A stretch of DNA of 64,000 nucleotides from an uncultured Lachnospiraceae bacterium (GCA_910587635.1 CAJUNB010000005.1:62001-126000); one strand, 5' to 3'; shown: positions 8,349-16,544, numbered from the stretch's first letter. Made by a program: numbers and translations. Notes: generated from the sequence alone by a model not told the origin.

Positions 8349-8482
8349 TACGCTCCAGAAATGGTACTTATTTAGGCGATTTATGCCGTGGGTGGAGATT
8401 TACCCACCTAAACACACAAAAAGGCTCCACAAGCCTATAACGGCTTTTGAGGCACATAAAAAATAAAGGAGGACTATGTAAC
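8349..8482 (+). other. Structured leader upstream of holin gene
   Basis: 134 bases without a gene. GTGGGT (8388-8393) pairs with ACCCAC (8402-8407), and AAGCC (8431-8435) pairs with GGCTT (8442-8446) followed by TTT. The second hairpin could be a weak terminator or attenuator that lowers holin expression relative to the tail genes; this is inference. Confidence 0.4.
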
Positions 8483-8722
8483 ATGATGAAAGAAATCAAC
8501 TGGAAAAGGAAACTGACAAGCCGGAAGCTCTGGACAGCGGTAGCGTCCTTTGTTTCCATGATGATTGTAGCAACTGGAGGGGCAGAAAATACGGCTACCC
8601 AGGTGACAGCCCTGATTATGGCCGGAGCTTCGGTTGTAGCTTACATCATCGGAGAGGGGCTGACGGATTCCGCAAATGTCGAAACGGAAACCACCGTAGA
8701 GATTGAGGGGGACGCAGAGTAA
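8483..8722 (+). CDS. Phage holin
   Basis: 79 residues. Two hydrophobic segments (about 16-31 and 41-58) separated by a short polar turn, basic N-terminus ('NWKRKLTSRKLW') and acidic C-terminus: the usual plan of small Firmicute phage holins, which form membrane lesions that release or activate the lysin. Start chosen at ATG 8483 because AAAGGAGG (8465-8472) sits 10 bases upstream; an upstream TTG at 8447 lies ahead of that site. A terminator and the lysin gene follow. Confidence 0.82.
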   Translation: MMKEINWKRKLTSRKLWTAVASFVSMMIVATGGAENTATQVTALIMAGASVVAYIIGEGLTDSANVETETTVEIEGDAE

Positions 8723-8739
8723 TTTCATTAGATCAGGAG

Positions 8740-8772
8740 AAAAGCCCAGGTGTAAAAAGCCTGGGCTTTTTC
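8740..8772 (+). terminator. Intrinsic terminator between holin and lysin
   Basis: An 11-bp perfect stem, AAAAGCCCAGG (8740-8750) with CCTGGGCTTTT (8760-8770), loop of nine bases, ending in a T-run. It should partly separate lysin expression from the upstream late transcript, or read-through continues to the lysin. Confidence 0.8.
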
Positions 8773-8794
8773 CATATCTGGAAAGGAGCAGCAT

Positions 8795-10348
8795 ATGACA
8801 GAAAAACAAATGTTTGATTTTCTTGTTGCCGGAGGGATTCCGGAACATGGAGCCGCCGTACTCTTGGGGCACTTTCAGGCAGAAAGCGGATTGAATCCCC
8901 GGAATCTCCAGAACAGCGCAAATAACAGGCTGAATATATCGGATGATGAATATACGGCGGTTGTGGACGCCGGAGCTTATCCGGATTTTATTAACGATAA
9001 GGCTGGATATGGTCTTGCACAGTGGACGTACTGGTCTAGGAAGAAAAATCTTCTGGAGTTTGCCAGAAATTCCGGTTGCTCTATTGGCGATCCGGAAATG
9101 CAGCTTCGGTTTGTGCTTTGGGAGCTGAACGGCTACAAGGCAGTTCTGCAGGTGTTGAAAACAGAAACAAATATCCGGAAAGCATCGGACGTTGTTCTGG
9201 AGAAATACGAACAGCCAGCCGACCAGTCTGAAGCGGAAAGAAAGAAGCGTGCAGGATACGCCCAGGAGATTTATGACCGGTGTGCCGGAACAGGAGAGGA
9301 GGTAGATGCCGGTATGACGGAATCACAGATCAGGCAGAGGGTAGTTGATATAGCGGTTGCCTGGTATGGGAGGAAAGAGGCTGACGGTTCCCATCGGGTG
9401 ATTATTGATACTTATAACGGACATGCTCCTCTTGCCAGGGGGTATAAAGTAAAATATACTGACGCATGGTGCGCCACCTTTGGATCATCGGTTGCTATTG
9501 TTGCCGGATATACGGACATAATCCCTACGGAGTGCGGATGCGGTCAAATGATTGCATTATTCCAGGCACTCAACCGGTGGGTTGAGAATGATGCCTATTT
9601 GCCTGATCCCGGAGATTATGTGTTCTATGATTGGGATGATAACGGAGTGGGAGACTGTACCGGATGGCCGGAGCATGTCGGGATAGTTGTTTTCGTAACC
9701 GGAAATAAAATTAAGGTGATTGAGGGCAATAAAAATAACGCCGTGGAATATCGGGAATTGACAGTAAACGGGCGGTATATCCGTGGTTATGGCATTCCTG
9801 ATTACGCATCTAAGGCTACAAAGGCAGAAAATCCGTCTGGATCGGCATCTGGAACCGGAACGGGTTCCGGAATATCCGGGAGTATCTGTATGTCTCCGCA
9901 ATGGGTAGGCGTAGTCACTGGTGATAATCTGAACGTCCGGAAGTGGGCTGGCACCGAGTATGACAATATAAAGAGCTGGCCAAAACTTTCAAAAGGAAAT
10001 CTGGTGGATGTATGCGACAGCGTAAAAGCAGTAGATGGTTCCACCTGGTACTATATCCGGATTGACGGGCGGATTTATGGCTTTGTACATTCAGACTATA
10101 TTACCAGATCAGACAATGGCACGGCTACCAGCGGTAAAAATATTTCCATAGGTACGGAATTAAATTTCACAGGCAGCACTCATTACACCAGTTCAGGAGG
10201 AAATGCAACCGGTAAGCAGTGTAAACCCGGACGGGCAAAGGTGACGGCAGTAAATATGAGCGGCGTACATCAATATCACCTTGTGGCAGTCCGAGGAGGT
10301 ACTTCTACTGTTTATGGATGGGTAGATGCTTCTGACATTTCCTCATAA
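8795..10348 (+). CDS. Phage endolysin: tail-lysozyme-like, CHAP and SH3-like domains
   Basis: 517 residues. Cell-wall hydrolase for lysis. Residues ~5-160 resemble the phage lysozyme fold of tail-associated enzymes: 'LLGHFQAESGLNP' carries the likely catalytic Glu30 and 'GYGLAQWTYWSRK' follows. Residues ~175-335 form a CHAP amidase/peptidase domain with Cys226 ('DAWCATF'), a His in 'WPEHVGIV' and the 'VIEGNKN' strand. A Gly/Ser/Thr linker leads to two SH3b-like repeats (about 365-430 and 440-517) for wall binding. GAAAGGAG lies seven bases upstream of ATG. No signal peptide, consistent with holin-dependent export. Confidence 0.88.
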   Translation: MTEKQMFDFLVAGGIPEHGAAVLLGHFQAESGLNPRNLQNSANNRLNISDDEYTAVVDAGAYPDFINDKAGYGLAQWTYWSRKKNLLEFARNSGCSIGDPEMQLRFVLWELNGYKAVLQVLKTETNIRKASDVVLEKYEQPADQSEAERKKRAGYAQEIYDRCAGTGEEVDAGMTESQIRQRVVDIAVAWYGRKEADGSHRVIIDTYNGHAPLARGYKVKYTDAWCATFGSSVAIVAGYTDIIPTECGCGQMIALFQALNRWVENDAYLPDPGDYVFYDWDDNGVGDCTGWPEHVGIVVFVTGNKIKVIEGNKNNAVEYRELTVNGRYIRGYGIPDYASKATKAENPSGSASGTGTGSGISGSICMSPQWVGVVTGDNLNVRKWAGTEYDNIKSWPKLSKGNLVDVCDSVKAVDGSTWYYIRIDGRIYGFVHSDYITRSDNGTATSGKNISIGTELNFTGSTHYTSSGGNATGKQCKPGRAKVTAVNMSGVHQYHLVAVRGGTSTVYGWVDASDISS

Positions 10349-10371
10349 GTTATAGAGGGAGGAATGAAATC

Positions 10372-10488
10372 ATGTGTTTTTTTAAACCACTTGTAATAAT
10401 TGCTATTTCGTTTGCAGTAATTTCTATTCTGTTAGTTGTATTCGGAGTGGCAGTTTTTCGGTATGCGCTTGATGATATGCTGGATTGA
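10372..10488 (+). CDS. Very small phage membrane protein
   Basis: 38 residues. A single hydrophobic segment (about residues 6-27) with a short charged C-terminus. GGGAGG (10357-10362) lies nine bases before the ATG, which supports translation. It follows the lysin and may belong to the lysis module (for example a spanin-like or accessory membrane peptide); no homology is recognised. Confidence 0.55.
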   Translation: MCFFKPLVIIAISFAVISILLVVFGVAVFRYALDDMLD

Positions 10489-10590
10489 GCGTAATCAAGA
10501 GCAGCATTATGTAACATGTAAACAAAAGTCATGCTTTACCTCATGCGGTAATGGCACAGCAAGGAAATAATATATCACGGACTAAGAGTA

Positions 10591-10655
10591 GTCTGCCGGA
10601 TGTTGGTTTTATGGCATATGTTATAACATTCGCTATAACATTCAGACCGGCAGAC
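10591..10655 (+). terminator. Probable late-operon terminator with long loop
   Basis: GTCTGCCGG (10591-10599) pairs perfectly with CCGGCAGAC (10647-10655). The 47-base loop contains a second inverted repeat (TGTTATA at 10619-10625 with TATAACA at 10634-10640). A pyrimidine-rich tract (CTCTTTCTTTTCTC) follows. It marks the end of the lysis module, though the long loop makes a regulatory site also possible. Confidence 0.5.
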
Positions 10656-11239
10656 CTCTTTCTTTTCTCTATATTCTCAAAATTCGTTGAACAAAGTTTC
10701 TGGAAAGAGCAATATCAAAAATGCACAAATCGGTAGGTTGCCGTTTGGGTAAAATTTCAAATCGGTGCGAAACGGATTGCTTTGATATAATTATCCACCG
10801 TGGCAAAAAACGCAAATACGGGCATTTTAGGTACTGTCTCGCAGGTTGCCGATTTTGCAAAATCCGGATTTCGCTTCTGTACTGTCAATATGCACAATCC
10901 CCAGGTTATAAAATGTACTCAATGTACAACGTATAAAATAACGTTACAAATAACGTTATCATTTTGTTATTTCTATAAAATAGTAGAAAAAAAGCTCCAG
11001 GAAAAGTCTGGTTTGTTCTGGAGAAATATTTTTGAACGCCTACCTATTTAAAATGATGGTTCAAATGAGTTTCTTCCTTATTATATAACGGGAAAAATAA
11101 CGTTACCCGTAACGTGACCTGAACCGTTACAATAAACAAAACAAAATAGATTATTTTTTATATATAATATATACTCTGAATTTTTCTGGTGACGTTATTT
11201 CTGGCGTTACCTTTTCCCATACAAAGATATTTTTTAAAT
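10656..11239 (+). promoter_or_regulatory. AT-rich control region with repeated TAACGTTA sites
   Basis: No convincing gene. The palindrome TAACGTTA occurs at 10939-10946, 10951-10958 and 11098-11105; related half sites (TAACGT, ACGTTA, CGTTAC) occur near 11110, 11122-11130, 11192 and 11205, and the -35 region of the next promoter contains GACGTAACG. A hairpin CTCCAG/CTGGAG lies near 10995-11023. The array could bind a phage repressor or replication initiator; neither is proven. Confidence 0.55.
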
Positions 11240-11298
11240 AAATGCAAAAATAGGCTTGACGTAACGCACCGTAGTGCGCTAAAGTATAACCATAGAAC
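11240..11298 (+). promoter_or_regulatory. Promoter module copy 1 with palindromic operator
   Basis: TTGACG (11256-11261), 18-base spacer, TAAAGT (11280-11285). The spacer contains CGCAC-CGTA-GTGCG (11265-11278), a perfect 5-bp inverted repeat well placed for a repressor. The same 59 bases occur without a mismatch at 16936-16994, and the following ~35 bases are also similar. It drives the block 11339-16868. Confidence 0.8.
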
Positions 11299-11338
11299 GC
11301 ACAAAAAGAAAGCAAACACACGAAACGGGGGGTTATTC

Positions 11339-11539
11339 ATGGAATTGTTGAGAAATATGAGCTTAGAAAAATTAGTTGAGATTTTTGAGCTTACATCGAA
11401 TATGAATGATGAAAATATTCCAACGGTCAGAGGATGGCTGATGGAAGAAATTGAAAAGAGAAATCCGGAGGGATTTGGCCGGTGGCTGGATGATGATTGC
11501 CCGGATGATTCAAGACTTAGAAAATACGTTCTTGCATAA
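11339..11539 (+). CDS. Small acidic phage protein, first gene of unit A
   Basis: 66 residues. Helical N-terminus ('MSLEKLVEIFELTSN') and acidic C-terminus with a 'WLDDDCPDDSRL' segment. First gene after promoter copy 1, with GGGGGG upstream as a weak ribosome binding site. An upstream in-frame start at 11189 was not used because the promoter -10 lies downstream of it. Family not recognised. Confidence 0.7.
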   Translation: MELLRNMSLEKLVEIFELTSNMNDENIPTVRGWLMEEIEKRNPEGFGRWLDDDCPDDSRLRKYVLA

Positions 11540-11553
11540 GGGAGGATAAGAGC

Positions 11554-12063
11554 ATGGCACAGATTTTAGAGTTTAGGCAGAGGACAAGTAACACTTACCA
11601 CAATTTGACAAGGTTTGTGGAGATCACCGAAAACACGGCTACATTGGAGTTTTATGTTGGAGCATTGGCGATAAGCATTGAGGAGGGGAGGCTTTTCCCT
11701 GGAGAAGCTGAAAAGTTGATGGAGCAGATCAGGAAAAAACGCCTTGATTTGGCAAAACCAAAACAGAAAGCACCCCAGGAAGTCACCGGTCCCGGACTTT
11801 ACCATTATTGCCCGGAAATGGGAGAGAGCCGTCCAGAATGTCAGATAATAGCACAGAGGAGTTATTATGGCAGACATTTTCATATAAGCACACCGCTTTC
11901 TTTGAAAGGACGGGGAATCACCTTTGACGGAGTAAAGGAAGCAAAAAAACTGACATCAAAAAATCAGTTCATGGACGGATGGAACGAATACACAGTAACA
12001 GAGAGAGCTTTTGATAAGCTCCAGGAACAATATAGCATATCCCAGGAGAGTTCGCTGAATTGA
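11554..12063 (+). CDS. Phage protein of unknown function
   Basis: 169 residues. An N-terminal helical half (about 1-75, Glu/Lys rich) and a C-terminal half with Tyr/His/Cys ('GLYHYCPEMGE', 'YYGRHFHIST') that could hold a metal, though no standard motif is present. GGAGGATAAGAGC precedes ATG. Second gene of unit A. Confidence 0.65.
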   Translation: MAQILEFRQRTSNTYHNLTRFVEITENTATLEFYVGALAISIEEGRLFPGEAEKLMEQIRKKRLDLAKPKQKAPQEVTGPGLYHYCPEMGESRPECQIIAQRSYYGRHFHISTPLSLKGRGITFDGVKEAKKLTSKNQFMDGWNEYTVTERAFDKLQEQYSISQESSLN

Positions 12064-12112
12064 TAATAACGCCGACCGGAGGCGGCTGACCTCCGGAGAG
12101 AGTGAGGAGAAT

Positions 12113-12469
12113 ATGCAGACAATAAAAAGTGGAGAGCATGTATTTGAGATAGTTGACAGAGTTCCCTGTGGTTACACGATCTGGAATATCGGAAAAAACA
12201 TGGTTGACGGCTATCTGCCTTTGTGCAGACTGAAAGCGGTTCAACCATTCCAGGGAGGACGGGAGATTGAGGTTGACACCCTGAAAGCGATCAAAGTCGA
12301 TGGAGCGCAGATCATTCTGGAGGCAGTCGGAGGAGGGCAGAACACCCCGGAGCAGATGGAAGCATACATAAAGAGATACAGAAACGCAAAGCCGGGTACA
12401 TGGTCGTACAAACAGGTTCGGAGGATGAAAGCAGCACTTCCGATTATGCGGAAATTTGCGTGGAACTGA
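12113..12469 (+). CDS. Phage protein of unknown function
   Basis: 118 residues, beta-rich N-terminal half ('YTIWNIGKNMVDGYLPLC') and a basic helical C-terminus ('SYKQVRRMKAALPIMRKFAWN') that could contact nucleic acid. Preceded by GTGAGGAGAAT and by a small hairpin, CCGGAGG (12076-12082) with CCTCCGG (12090-12096), in the intergenic space. No family recognised. Confidence 0.6.
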   Translation: MQTIKSGEHVFEIVDRVPCGYTIWNIGKNMVDGYLPLCRLKAVQPFQGGREIEVDTLKAIKVDGAQIILEAVGGGQNTPEQMEAYIKRYRNAKPGTWSYKQVRRMKAALPIMRKFAWN

Positions 12470-12498
12470 ATTTTAGGTATAGAGGAGGAAAAGAGCTT

Positions 12499-12774
12499 AT
12501 GAGATTCAAGCATACAGAACAGACGGCGGCTATTTACAATTCTATGATTAAGGAGTACCGGGAAATTCAGTCAGACAGTGATCTTGAACGTGCTGGACTG
12601 TCATATGATGATTACCGCAGTTCGGATTTTGGTTTATTCCTGGATATGCTCCGGTTTGACGGAAAGGGAGTTACATCATCCCAGAATGTAATGGAGTGGG
12701 CGAAACGCCACGGATGCACCATAACAGGAGAGGAAAATAACTGGAAAGTAAGTCTGGAGGAGGTAAAGGGATGA
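12499..12774 (+). CDS. Phage protein of unknown function
   Basis: 91 residues from ATG 12499, chosen because GAGGAGG (12482-12488) lies just upstream; a more upstream start would overlap the previous gene by 70 bases. Acidic, mostly helical. Its last codons overlap the next ATG (ATGA), showing translational coupling. Confidence 0.6.
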   Translation: MRFKHTEQTAAIYNSMIKEYREIQSDSDLERAGLSYDDYRSSDFGLFLDMLRFDGKGVTSSQNVMEWAKRHGCTITGEENNWKVSLEEVKG

Positions 12775-13076
12775 AATTAGAAATTGAGGTAAAGCGGATC
12801 AGGGGAAGCGTCACCCAGGGAGAGGCGGCAGTTTATGTAAATGGCGAAAAGGTCATACAGTTCGGTGATGATATTCAGATGGTAAAGCCTGGCCAGAAGT
12901 ATTACGGTGAAAAAATTGGTAATTGGGCGAGTACAAAACCAGATGCGGATTTCGTAAAAGGTCTGTTATGGCATCCATTCGATGATATGTACCATTACAG
13001 CGACAAGGTAAAGGCGATCCTGGAAAAAAGCATAGTGGAGGACGGGAAGATATGGGAAGAACCGGAGAAAATATAA
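12771..13076 (+). CDS. Phage protein of unknown function
   Basis: 101 residues. The N-terminal beta hairpin 'EIEVKRIRGSVTQGEAAVYVNGEKVI' is followed by an aromatic 'LLWHPFDDMYHYSDKVK' helix. ATGA overlap with the previous gene, and its 3' end overlaps the next gene by 25 bases. Family not recognised. Confidence 0.6.
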   Translation: MKLEIEVKRIRGSVTQGEAAVYVNGEKVIQFGDDIQMVKPGQKYYGEKIGNWASTKPDADFVKGLLWHPFDDMYHYSDKVKAILEKSIVEDGKIWEEPEKI

Positions 13077-13315
13077 CATGCAGCGAGGGAGTCCAGGAGG
13101 AAATGCGAATCCTCCCGGACTTCCGGGATTTTGTAACAAAATCTGTTATGCGATATATGTTGGGGGATTGGGGAGAAATTGATCCTGGGGATGCAGAGCA
13201 TAACCGGAAAAATCCACAGGCGGCAATCGGCGCCTATACATACAACGGAGAAATCCGGATTTATATAAAGGGTGAATACCTAGCAACACGGGTGTTTCTT
13301 CCGGAAGAATATTAG
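13052..13315 (+). CDS. Small conserved mobile-element protein
   Basis: 87 residues. The plan 'F-V-x-x-S-V-x-R-Y-x-x-G-D-W-G-E-I' followed by 'N...A..AYTYNGEIRIYIKGEYLATRVFLPEEY' matches a family of short proteins widespread in Firmicute phages and integrative elements, in which a 'GDWG' motif and a final 'LPEEY' or 'FPSEY' are conserved. The family has no established function. It overlaps the previous gene and has AGGAGG downstream for the next. Confidence 0.65.
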   Translation: MGRTGENITCSEGVQEEMRILPDFRDFVTKSVMRYMLGDWGEIDPGDAEHNRKNPQAAIGAYTYNGEIRIYIKGEYLATRVFLPEEY

Positions 13316-13325
13316 GAGGGGTAAA

Positions 13326-13517
13326 GTGGTAAAACTGGCAGAGCATACATACGGCGGTCATATATACATGCGGATTATGCTGGATAATAAACGCATTGAG
13401 GAGATAGACGTTTACATCGGTCAAAACGGAGAAGAAACTTACAAAACGTCCGCTGATCCTGGGGGACGCTTGGAAGTCAGGGAACAGATCATAGATGCTT
13501 TTAAAAAATTGTATTAG
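13326..13517 (+). CDS. Small phage protein
   Basis: 63 residues, GTG start with AGGAGGGG (13314-13321) five bases upstream. Begins with three predicted beta strands and ends in a basic helix ('REQIIDAFKKLY'). No family recognised; placed between two coupled genes in unit A. Confidence 0.55.
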   Translation: MVKLAEHTYGGHIYMRIMLDNKRIEEIDVYIGQNGEETYKTSADPGGRLEVREQIIDAFKKLY

Positions 13518-13528
13518 GAGGTATGGCA

Positions 13529-14092
13529 ATGGAAAAAATGACAGAGTTTTTAGGGGAAATGGTTCCGGAAGAATTATGCACAGTTGACCGGTTCGGTGGT
13601 GCCGATGATTTTTGCGGCTGTGGAAATTGTTTCGACAGCGGAGAAACAACAAATTGCGAGAATTGTGTTGTAAACAGAATATTTCAGGAATACGCACTCT
13701 TGACATATCAGAATCACGGTTCCGAGGTTCCTGACAACAAAAACGCTAATTCTGATAACAAAAATACCGGTTTTGATCCGAAAAATGGGTGCATTGTTCC
13801 GGAAATTGGAGGGGATGGTGCGGTCTGGGTTCTTCATGGACACTGGAATATGCCGGATGATTCAGGCGTGAATATCTGGGGAGTATCTCCGGATATAGAG
13901 TTGCTGCAGAAACGCCTTTATGAAACAGGGGAGCAGATAGTAGCTGATGCCCTGGATTCTCCTCAGGAAGTAAAGTTTGACAATATAGAAACATCGGAAA
14001 CTAAGTACGAGGCAGAGAACAGTGAGGGGTATTTCATACGGCTTTATATTACCTTGAATGACGTTGATATAGGCAAAGGGAGGCATAAATAA
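13529..14092 (+). CDS. Cysteine-containing phage protein
   Basis: 187 residues. Start at ATG 13529, because AGGAGG (13517-13522) sits six bases upstream, while the ATG at 13523 is too close. Residues ~28-48 hold six Cys in a 'CGCGNCFDSG...NCENC' cluster, a likely metal site. An Asn/Asp/Lys-rich low-complexity linker follows (near 'NKNANSDNKNTG'), then a compact C-terminal domain. Function unknown. Confidence 0.6.
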   Translation: MEKMTEFLGEMVPEELCTVDRFGGADDFCGCGNCFDSGETTNCENCVVNRIFQEYALLTYQNHGSEVPDNKNANSDNKNTGFDPKNGCIVPEIGGDGAVWVLHGHWNMPDDSGVNIWGVSPDIELLQKRLYETGEQIVADALDSPQEVKFDNIETSETKYEAENSEGYFIRLYITLNDVDIGKGRHK

Positions 14093-14094
14093 AA

Positions 14095-14412
14095 GTGAGG
14101 TATAGGATTCTTTATTGGAAGTGTAAAAAAAGGCTGAAAAAGCAGACGGAGGCAGTTTCCTGGCTTATAAAGGAAAGACGAGAGAACCGGAGGGAGATAA
14201 AACGCCTCCGGAAAATGGTTTCATCCCTGGAGGATGGATATGTGGTTGAATGGTGTCATTATTGTGAAAATCAGATCGTCATGCTTTGGAATCTGGAAAA
14301 AGATGGTCTTTCTGCCTTTTGCCCGGTATGCGGCCAGAGGATGATGCTTTGCGATTCTTGCCAGGGAGAATGTGATTATAACTATGGTTCAGATATATGC
14401 AAGGAAATGTAG
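14095..14412 (+). CDS. Zinc-ribbon phage protein with basic coiled coil
   Basis: 105 residues, GTG start two bases after the previous stop. The N-terminal half is a strongly basic helix (Arg/Lys/Glu), predicted coiled coil; the C-terminal half has C-x2-C ('WCHYCEN') and C-x2-C ('FCPVCGQ') pairs plus three more Cys, a zinc ribbon likely to bind nucleic acid or protein. Family not recognised. Confidence 0.6.
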   Translation: MRYRILYWKCKKRLKKQTEAVSWLIKERRENRREIKRLRKMVSSLEDGYVVEWCHYCENQIVMLWNLEKDGLSAFCPVCGQRMMLCDSCQGECDYNYGSDICKEM

Positions 14413-14424
14413 GAGGGAAAAGGT

Positions 14425-15360
14425 TTGTATATCGGATTGCATGATGCAGAAAAAGAAGTTTTCAAACATGGAAAATCTTTTCCAAACTACGCATTAATGA
14501 AAATTTCTGCTTGGCATAAATCACAGGGAGATCAGGTTGAATGGTGGAACCCTTTGCAGACATATGACCGGGTATACAGTAGCAAGGTATTTGATTTCAC
14601 GCCAGACGATCCATATTTGCCAGATAATACGATCAGAGGAGGAACCGGCTACCTGGATTTACCCATCAACAATACGCTACCTGCAGAAATAGACAGCATA
14701 TTTCCTGATTATAGCATTTATCCGGAATGTGATTACGCAATAGGATATATTACAAGGGGCTGTCCTAATAATTGTAGATGGTGTGTTTTTCCTAAAAAAG
14801 AGGGAAAAATCAGACCGTATAAAACGTGGAAAGACCTTGTTAGGCAGGATTCGGATAATCTGGTTTTAATGGACAATAATATATTGGCTTGCGAATATGG
14901 GATAGAGCAATTAGAGGAACTTTCCGGAAGTGCTTACCAGATTGACTTGAATCAGGGAATGGATGCACGTTTGGTAAATGATCGGATTGCGGAAATACTG
15001 TCACGGCTGAAATGGATAAGATTTATACGTTTTAGTTGCGACCAAAAGAGCCAGATAGAACCGATAAAAAATACTGTGAATTTGCTCGGAAAATATGGAG
15101 TGAGGCCGTACAGAATTTTTGTATATATTCTGGTGACAAAAAATGTTCAGGACGCAGCGGAACGGGTGGAGGCTTTGAAAGGGTATAAAGCTATCAACTT
15201 ATACGCACAGGCTGAACGAAACGAAAGAATAGGAATCATTCCAAATTCCGAACAGTTAGAGTTTCAACAACGTTATGTATACGGCGGTTGCTACCGCAAG
15301 GAAACCTGGGAGGAATACTGCCGGCGTAGAAAATTGGTTTTTCAACAGGAGGGTTTATGA
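14425..15360 (+). CDS. Phage radical SAM enzyme, substrate unknown
   Basis: 311 residues. The iron-sulfur motif C-x3-C-x2-C is at Cys113, Cys117 and Cys120 ('RGCPNNCRWC'). The preceding ~105 residues look like the short Rossmann-like N-terminus seen in methylthiotransferase/B12-type radical SAM enzymes ('MYIGLHDAEKEVFKHGKSFPN...') but without a clear cobalamin motif. Residues ~105-270 fit the radical SAM barrel ('VLMDNNILA', 'DLNQGMDARL', 'IRFSCDQ'). TTG start after AGGAGGG (14411-14417). It overlaps the ASCH-domain gene by ATGA, so the two are probably partners. The reaction cannot be named. Confidence 0.85.
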   Translation: MYIGLHDAEKEVFKHGKSFPNYALMKISAWHKSQGDQVEWWNPLQTYDRVYSSKVFDFTPDDPYLPDNTIRGGTGYLDLPINNTLPAEIDSIFPDYSIYPECDYAIGYITRGCPNNCRWCVFPKKEGKIRPYKTWKDLVRQDSDNLVLMDNNILACEYGIEQLEELSGSAYQIDLNQGMDARLVNDRIAEILSRLKWIRFIRFSCDQKSQIEPIKNTVNLLGKYGVRPYRIFVYILVTKNVQDAAERVEALKGYKAINLYAQAERNERIGIIPNSEQLEFQQRYVYGGCYRKETWEEYCRRRKLVFQQEGL

Positions 15361-15746
15361 TACTGGACTGTTTAATCGTGAAAGAGAAGTGGCTGAACAT
15401 GATACTTGACGGGTACAAGTCCTTAGAGATCAGGGGAGGCCGGACACATAAAAGGGGGCTTATCGGACTGATCCAGAGCGGAACCGGAGAAGTAAAGGGG
15501 ATTGCATCCCTGACAGATTGCCGGAAGCTGGATAAAAAAGATTTTGTACGGCTCCAGGGATTCCATCAGATCAAAGATAAAGAGTGGGAGGAGCTGCCTT
15601 ATAAAAATGTTTATGGGTGGAAAATGGAGAAGCGCAGGAGATTGAGAAAACCTGTCAAATATAATCATCCCAGAGGTGCGGTAATCTGGGTAAAGGTTGA
15701 TATTCCGGAGGAGGTATTGTATGGCAAAGAAGAACATAATAAATAA
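15357..15746 (+). CDS. ASCH/PUA-like domain phage protein
   Basis: 129 residues. Residues 8-45 follow the ASCH signature: 'VKEKWLNMILDGYKSLEIRGG' (Lys, Gly and the E-x-R turn) then 'LIGLIQSGTGEVKGIASLTDC'. ASCH domains resemble PUA folds and bind nucleobases, modified nucleosides or RNA; one member removes acetyl groups from N4-acetylcytidine. Its start overlaps the radical SAM stop, an arrangement suggesting that it reads or processes the product of that enzyme. The last 26 bases overlap the next gene. Confidence 0.75.
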   Translation: MILDCLIVKEKWLNMILDGYKSLEIRGGRTHKRGLIGLIQSGTGEVKGIASLTDCRKLDKKDFVRLQGFHQIKDKEWEELPYKNVYGWKMEKRRRLRKPVKYNHPRGAVIWVKVDIPEEVLYGKEEHNK

Positions 15747-16503
15747 AAGCTGTGAAAATTGTGGATGCCTGAATAAGAATCTATGTAAAAAACAGCAGAT
15801 AGGGGATCGGGAAGTATTATTTTATGGTTGTAGCAAAAATTACGGAGGGTTCTCTACGTCATTTACACTGGATGGAAAATGTAACGGCTCTTGTGGAGGA
15901 TGGGAGGCCACTCCAGAGGAAAAAGCGAAAAATAAAGGCATGGCTAAAGAAATCGGAGCAAAGATAAAAGAACGCATTGAAAGGTGGGAGCATATCCGGA
16001 TTCATGGATGTTCTGATCCATCCTGGGAGGATGGCTCTAATATGAATCTTGTAAGGAATCATGTACTCTATGAAAAAAGCCAGTGCCAGGCATTGTTGCT
16101 TCCGGAAGATTACCCGGTGGAATATTTCCTGGAAACGCCGCCAGAGGTCAATAATAAGTATATGGCCAGGGGAAAAGAAATACGGGAGAGGTCACAAAAG
16201 AGTTTGGAGGCATACAAAGCTAATTCTGATTACCAATTTATTCTGCAAGCTGTAAATAGACTTACAAAGCAGCAGAATGAACAGACACATGCAAGCGCTT
16301 TCCTCCGGTATGTTTCTGGGTTGGAGGATTCTATCCAGAATGATAGTCTGGTAGAAATGAGGCGGCATAAAAATCCGGATCGGTATATTTCTGGATTCCG
16401 GGAGTGCCGGGAAAAGATAGAGAAAATTCTGGTGGAACCAGCGCAGGAGAATGTTCTTCCTATGGGGCAGTTGTCGCTATTTGATTTATATGGATTGACA
16501 TGA
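15721..16503 (+). CDS. Cys-rich phage protein with C-terminal sliding-clamp motif
   Basis: 260 residues from ATG 15721, with GGAGGAGG ending eight bases upstream; it starts inside the 3' end of the ASCH gene. The N-terminal ~60 residues have at least eight Cys in C-x2-C-type spacing, a probable zinc or iron-sulfur site. The rest is charged and helical. The extreme C-terminus reads Q-L-S-L-F at residues 250-254, identical to the consensus bacterial beta-clamp binding motif (QLxLF), followed by only six residues, as in clamp-binding repair proteins. Possible role at the replication fork; the enzymatic function is unknown. Confidence 0.65.
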   Translation: MAKKNIINKSCENCGCLNKNLCKKQQIGDREVLFYGCSKNYGGFSTSFTLDGKCNGSCGGWEATPEEKAKNKGMAKEIGAKIKERIERWEHIRIHGCSDPSWEDGSNMNLVRNHVLYEKSQCQALLLPEDYPVEYFLETPPEVNNKYMARGKEIRERSQKSLEAYKANSDYQFILQAVNRLTKQQNEQTHASAFLRYVSGLEDSIQNDSLVEMRRHKNPDRYISGFRECREKIEKILVEPAQENVLPMGQLSLFDLYGLT

Positions 16504-16544
16504 TCCAGGAAATAAGTTAGCATACAGGAAAAGGGGGCGGTATT

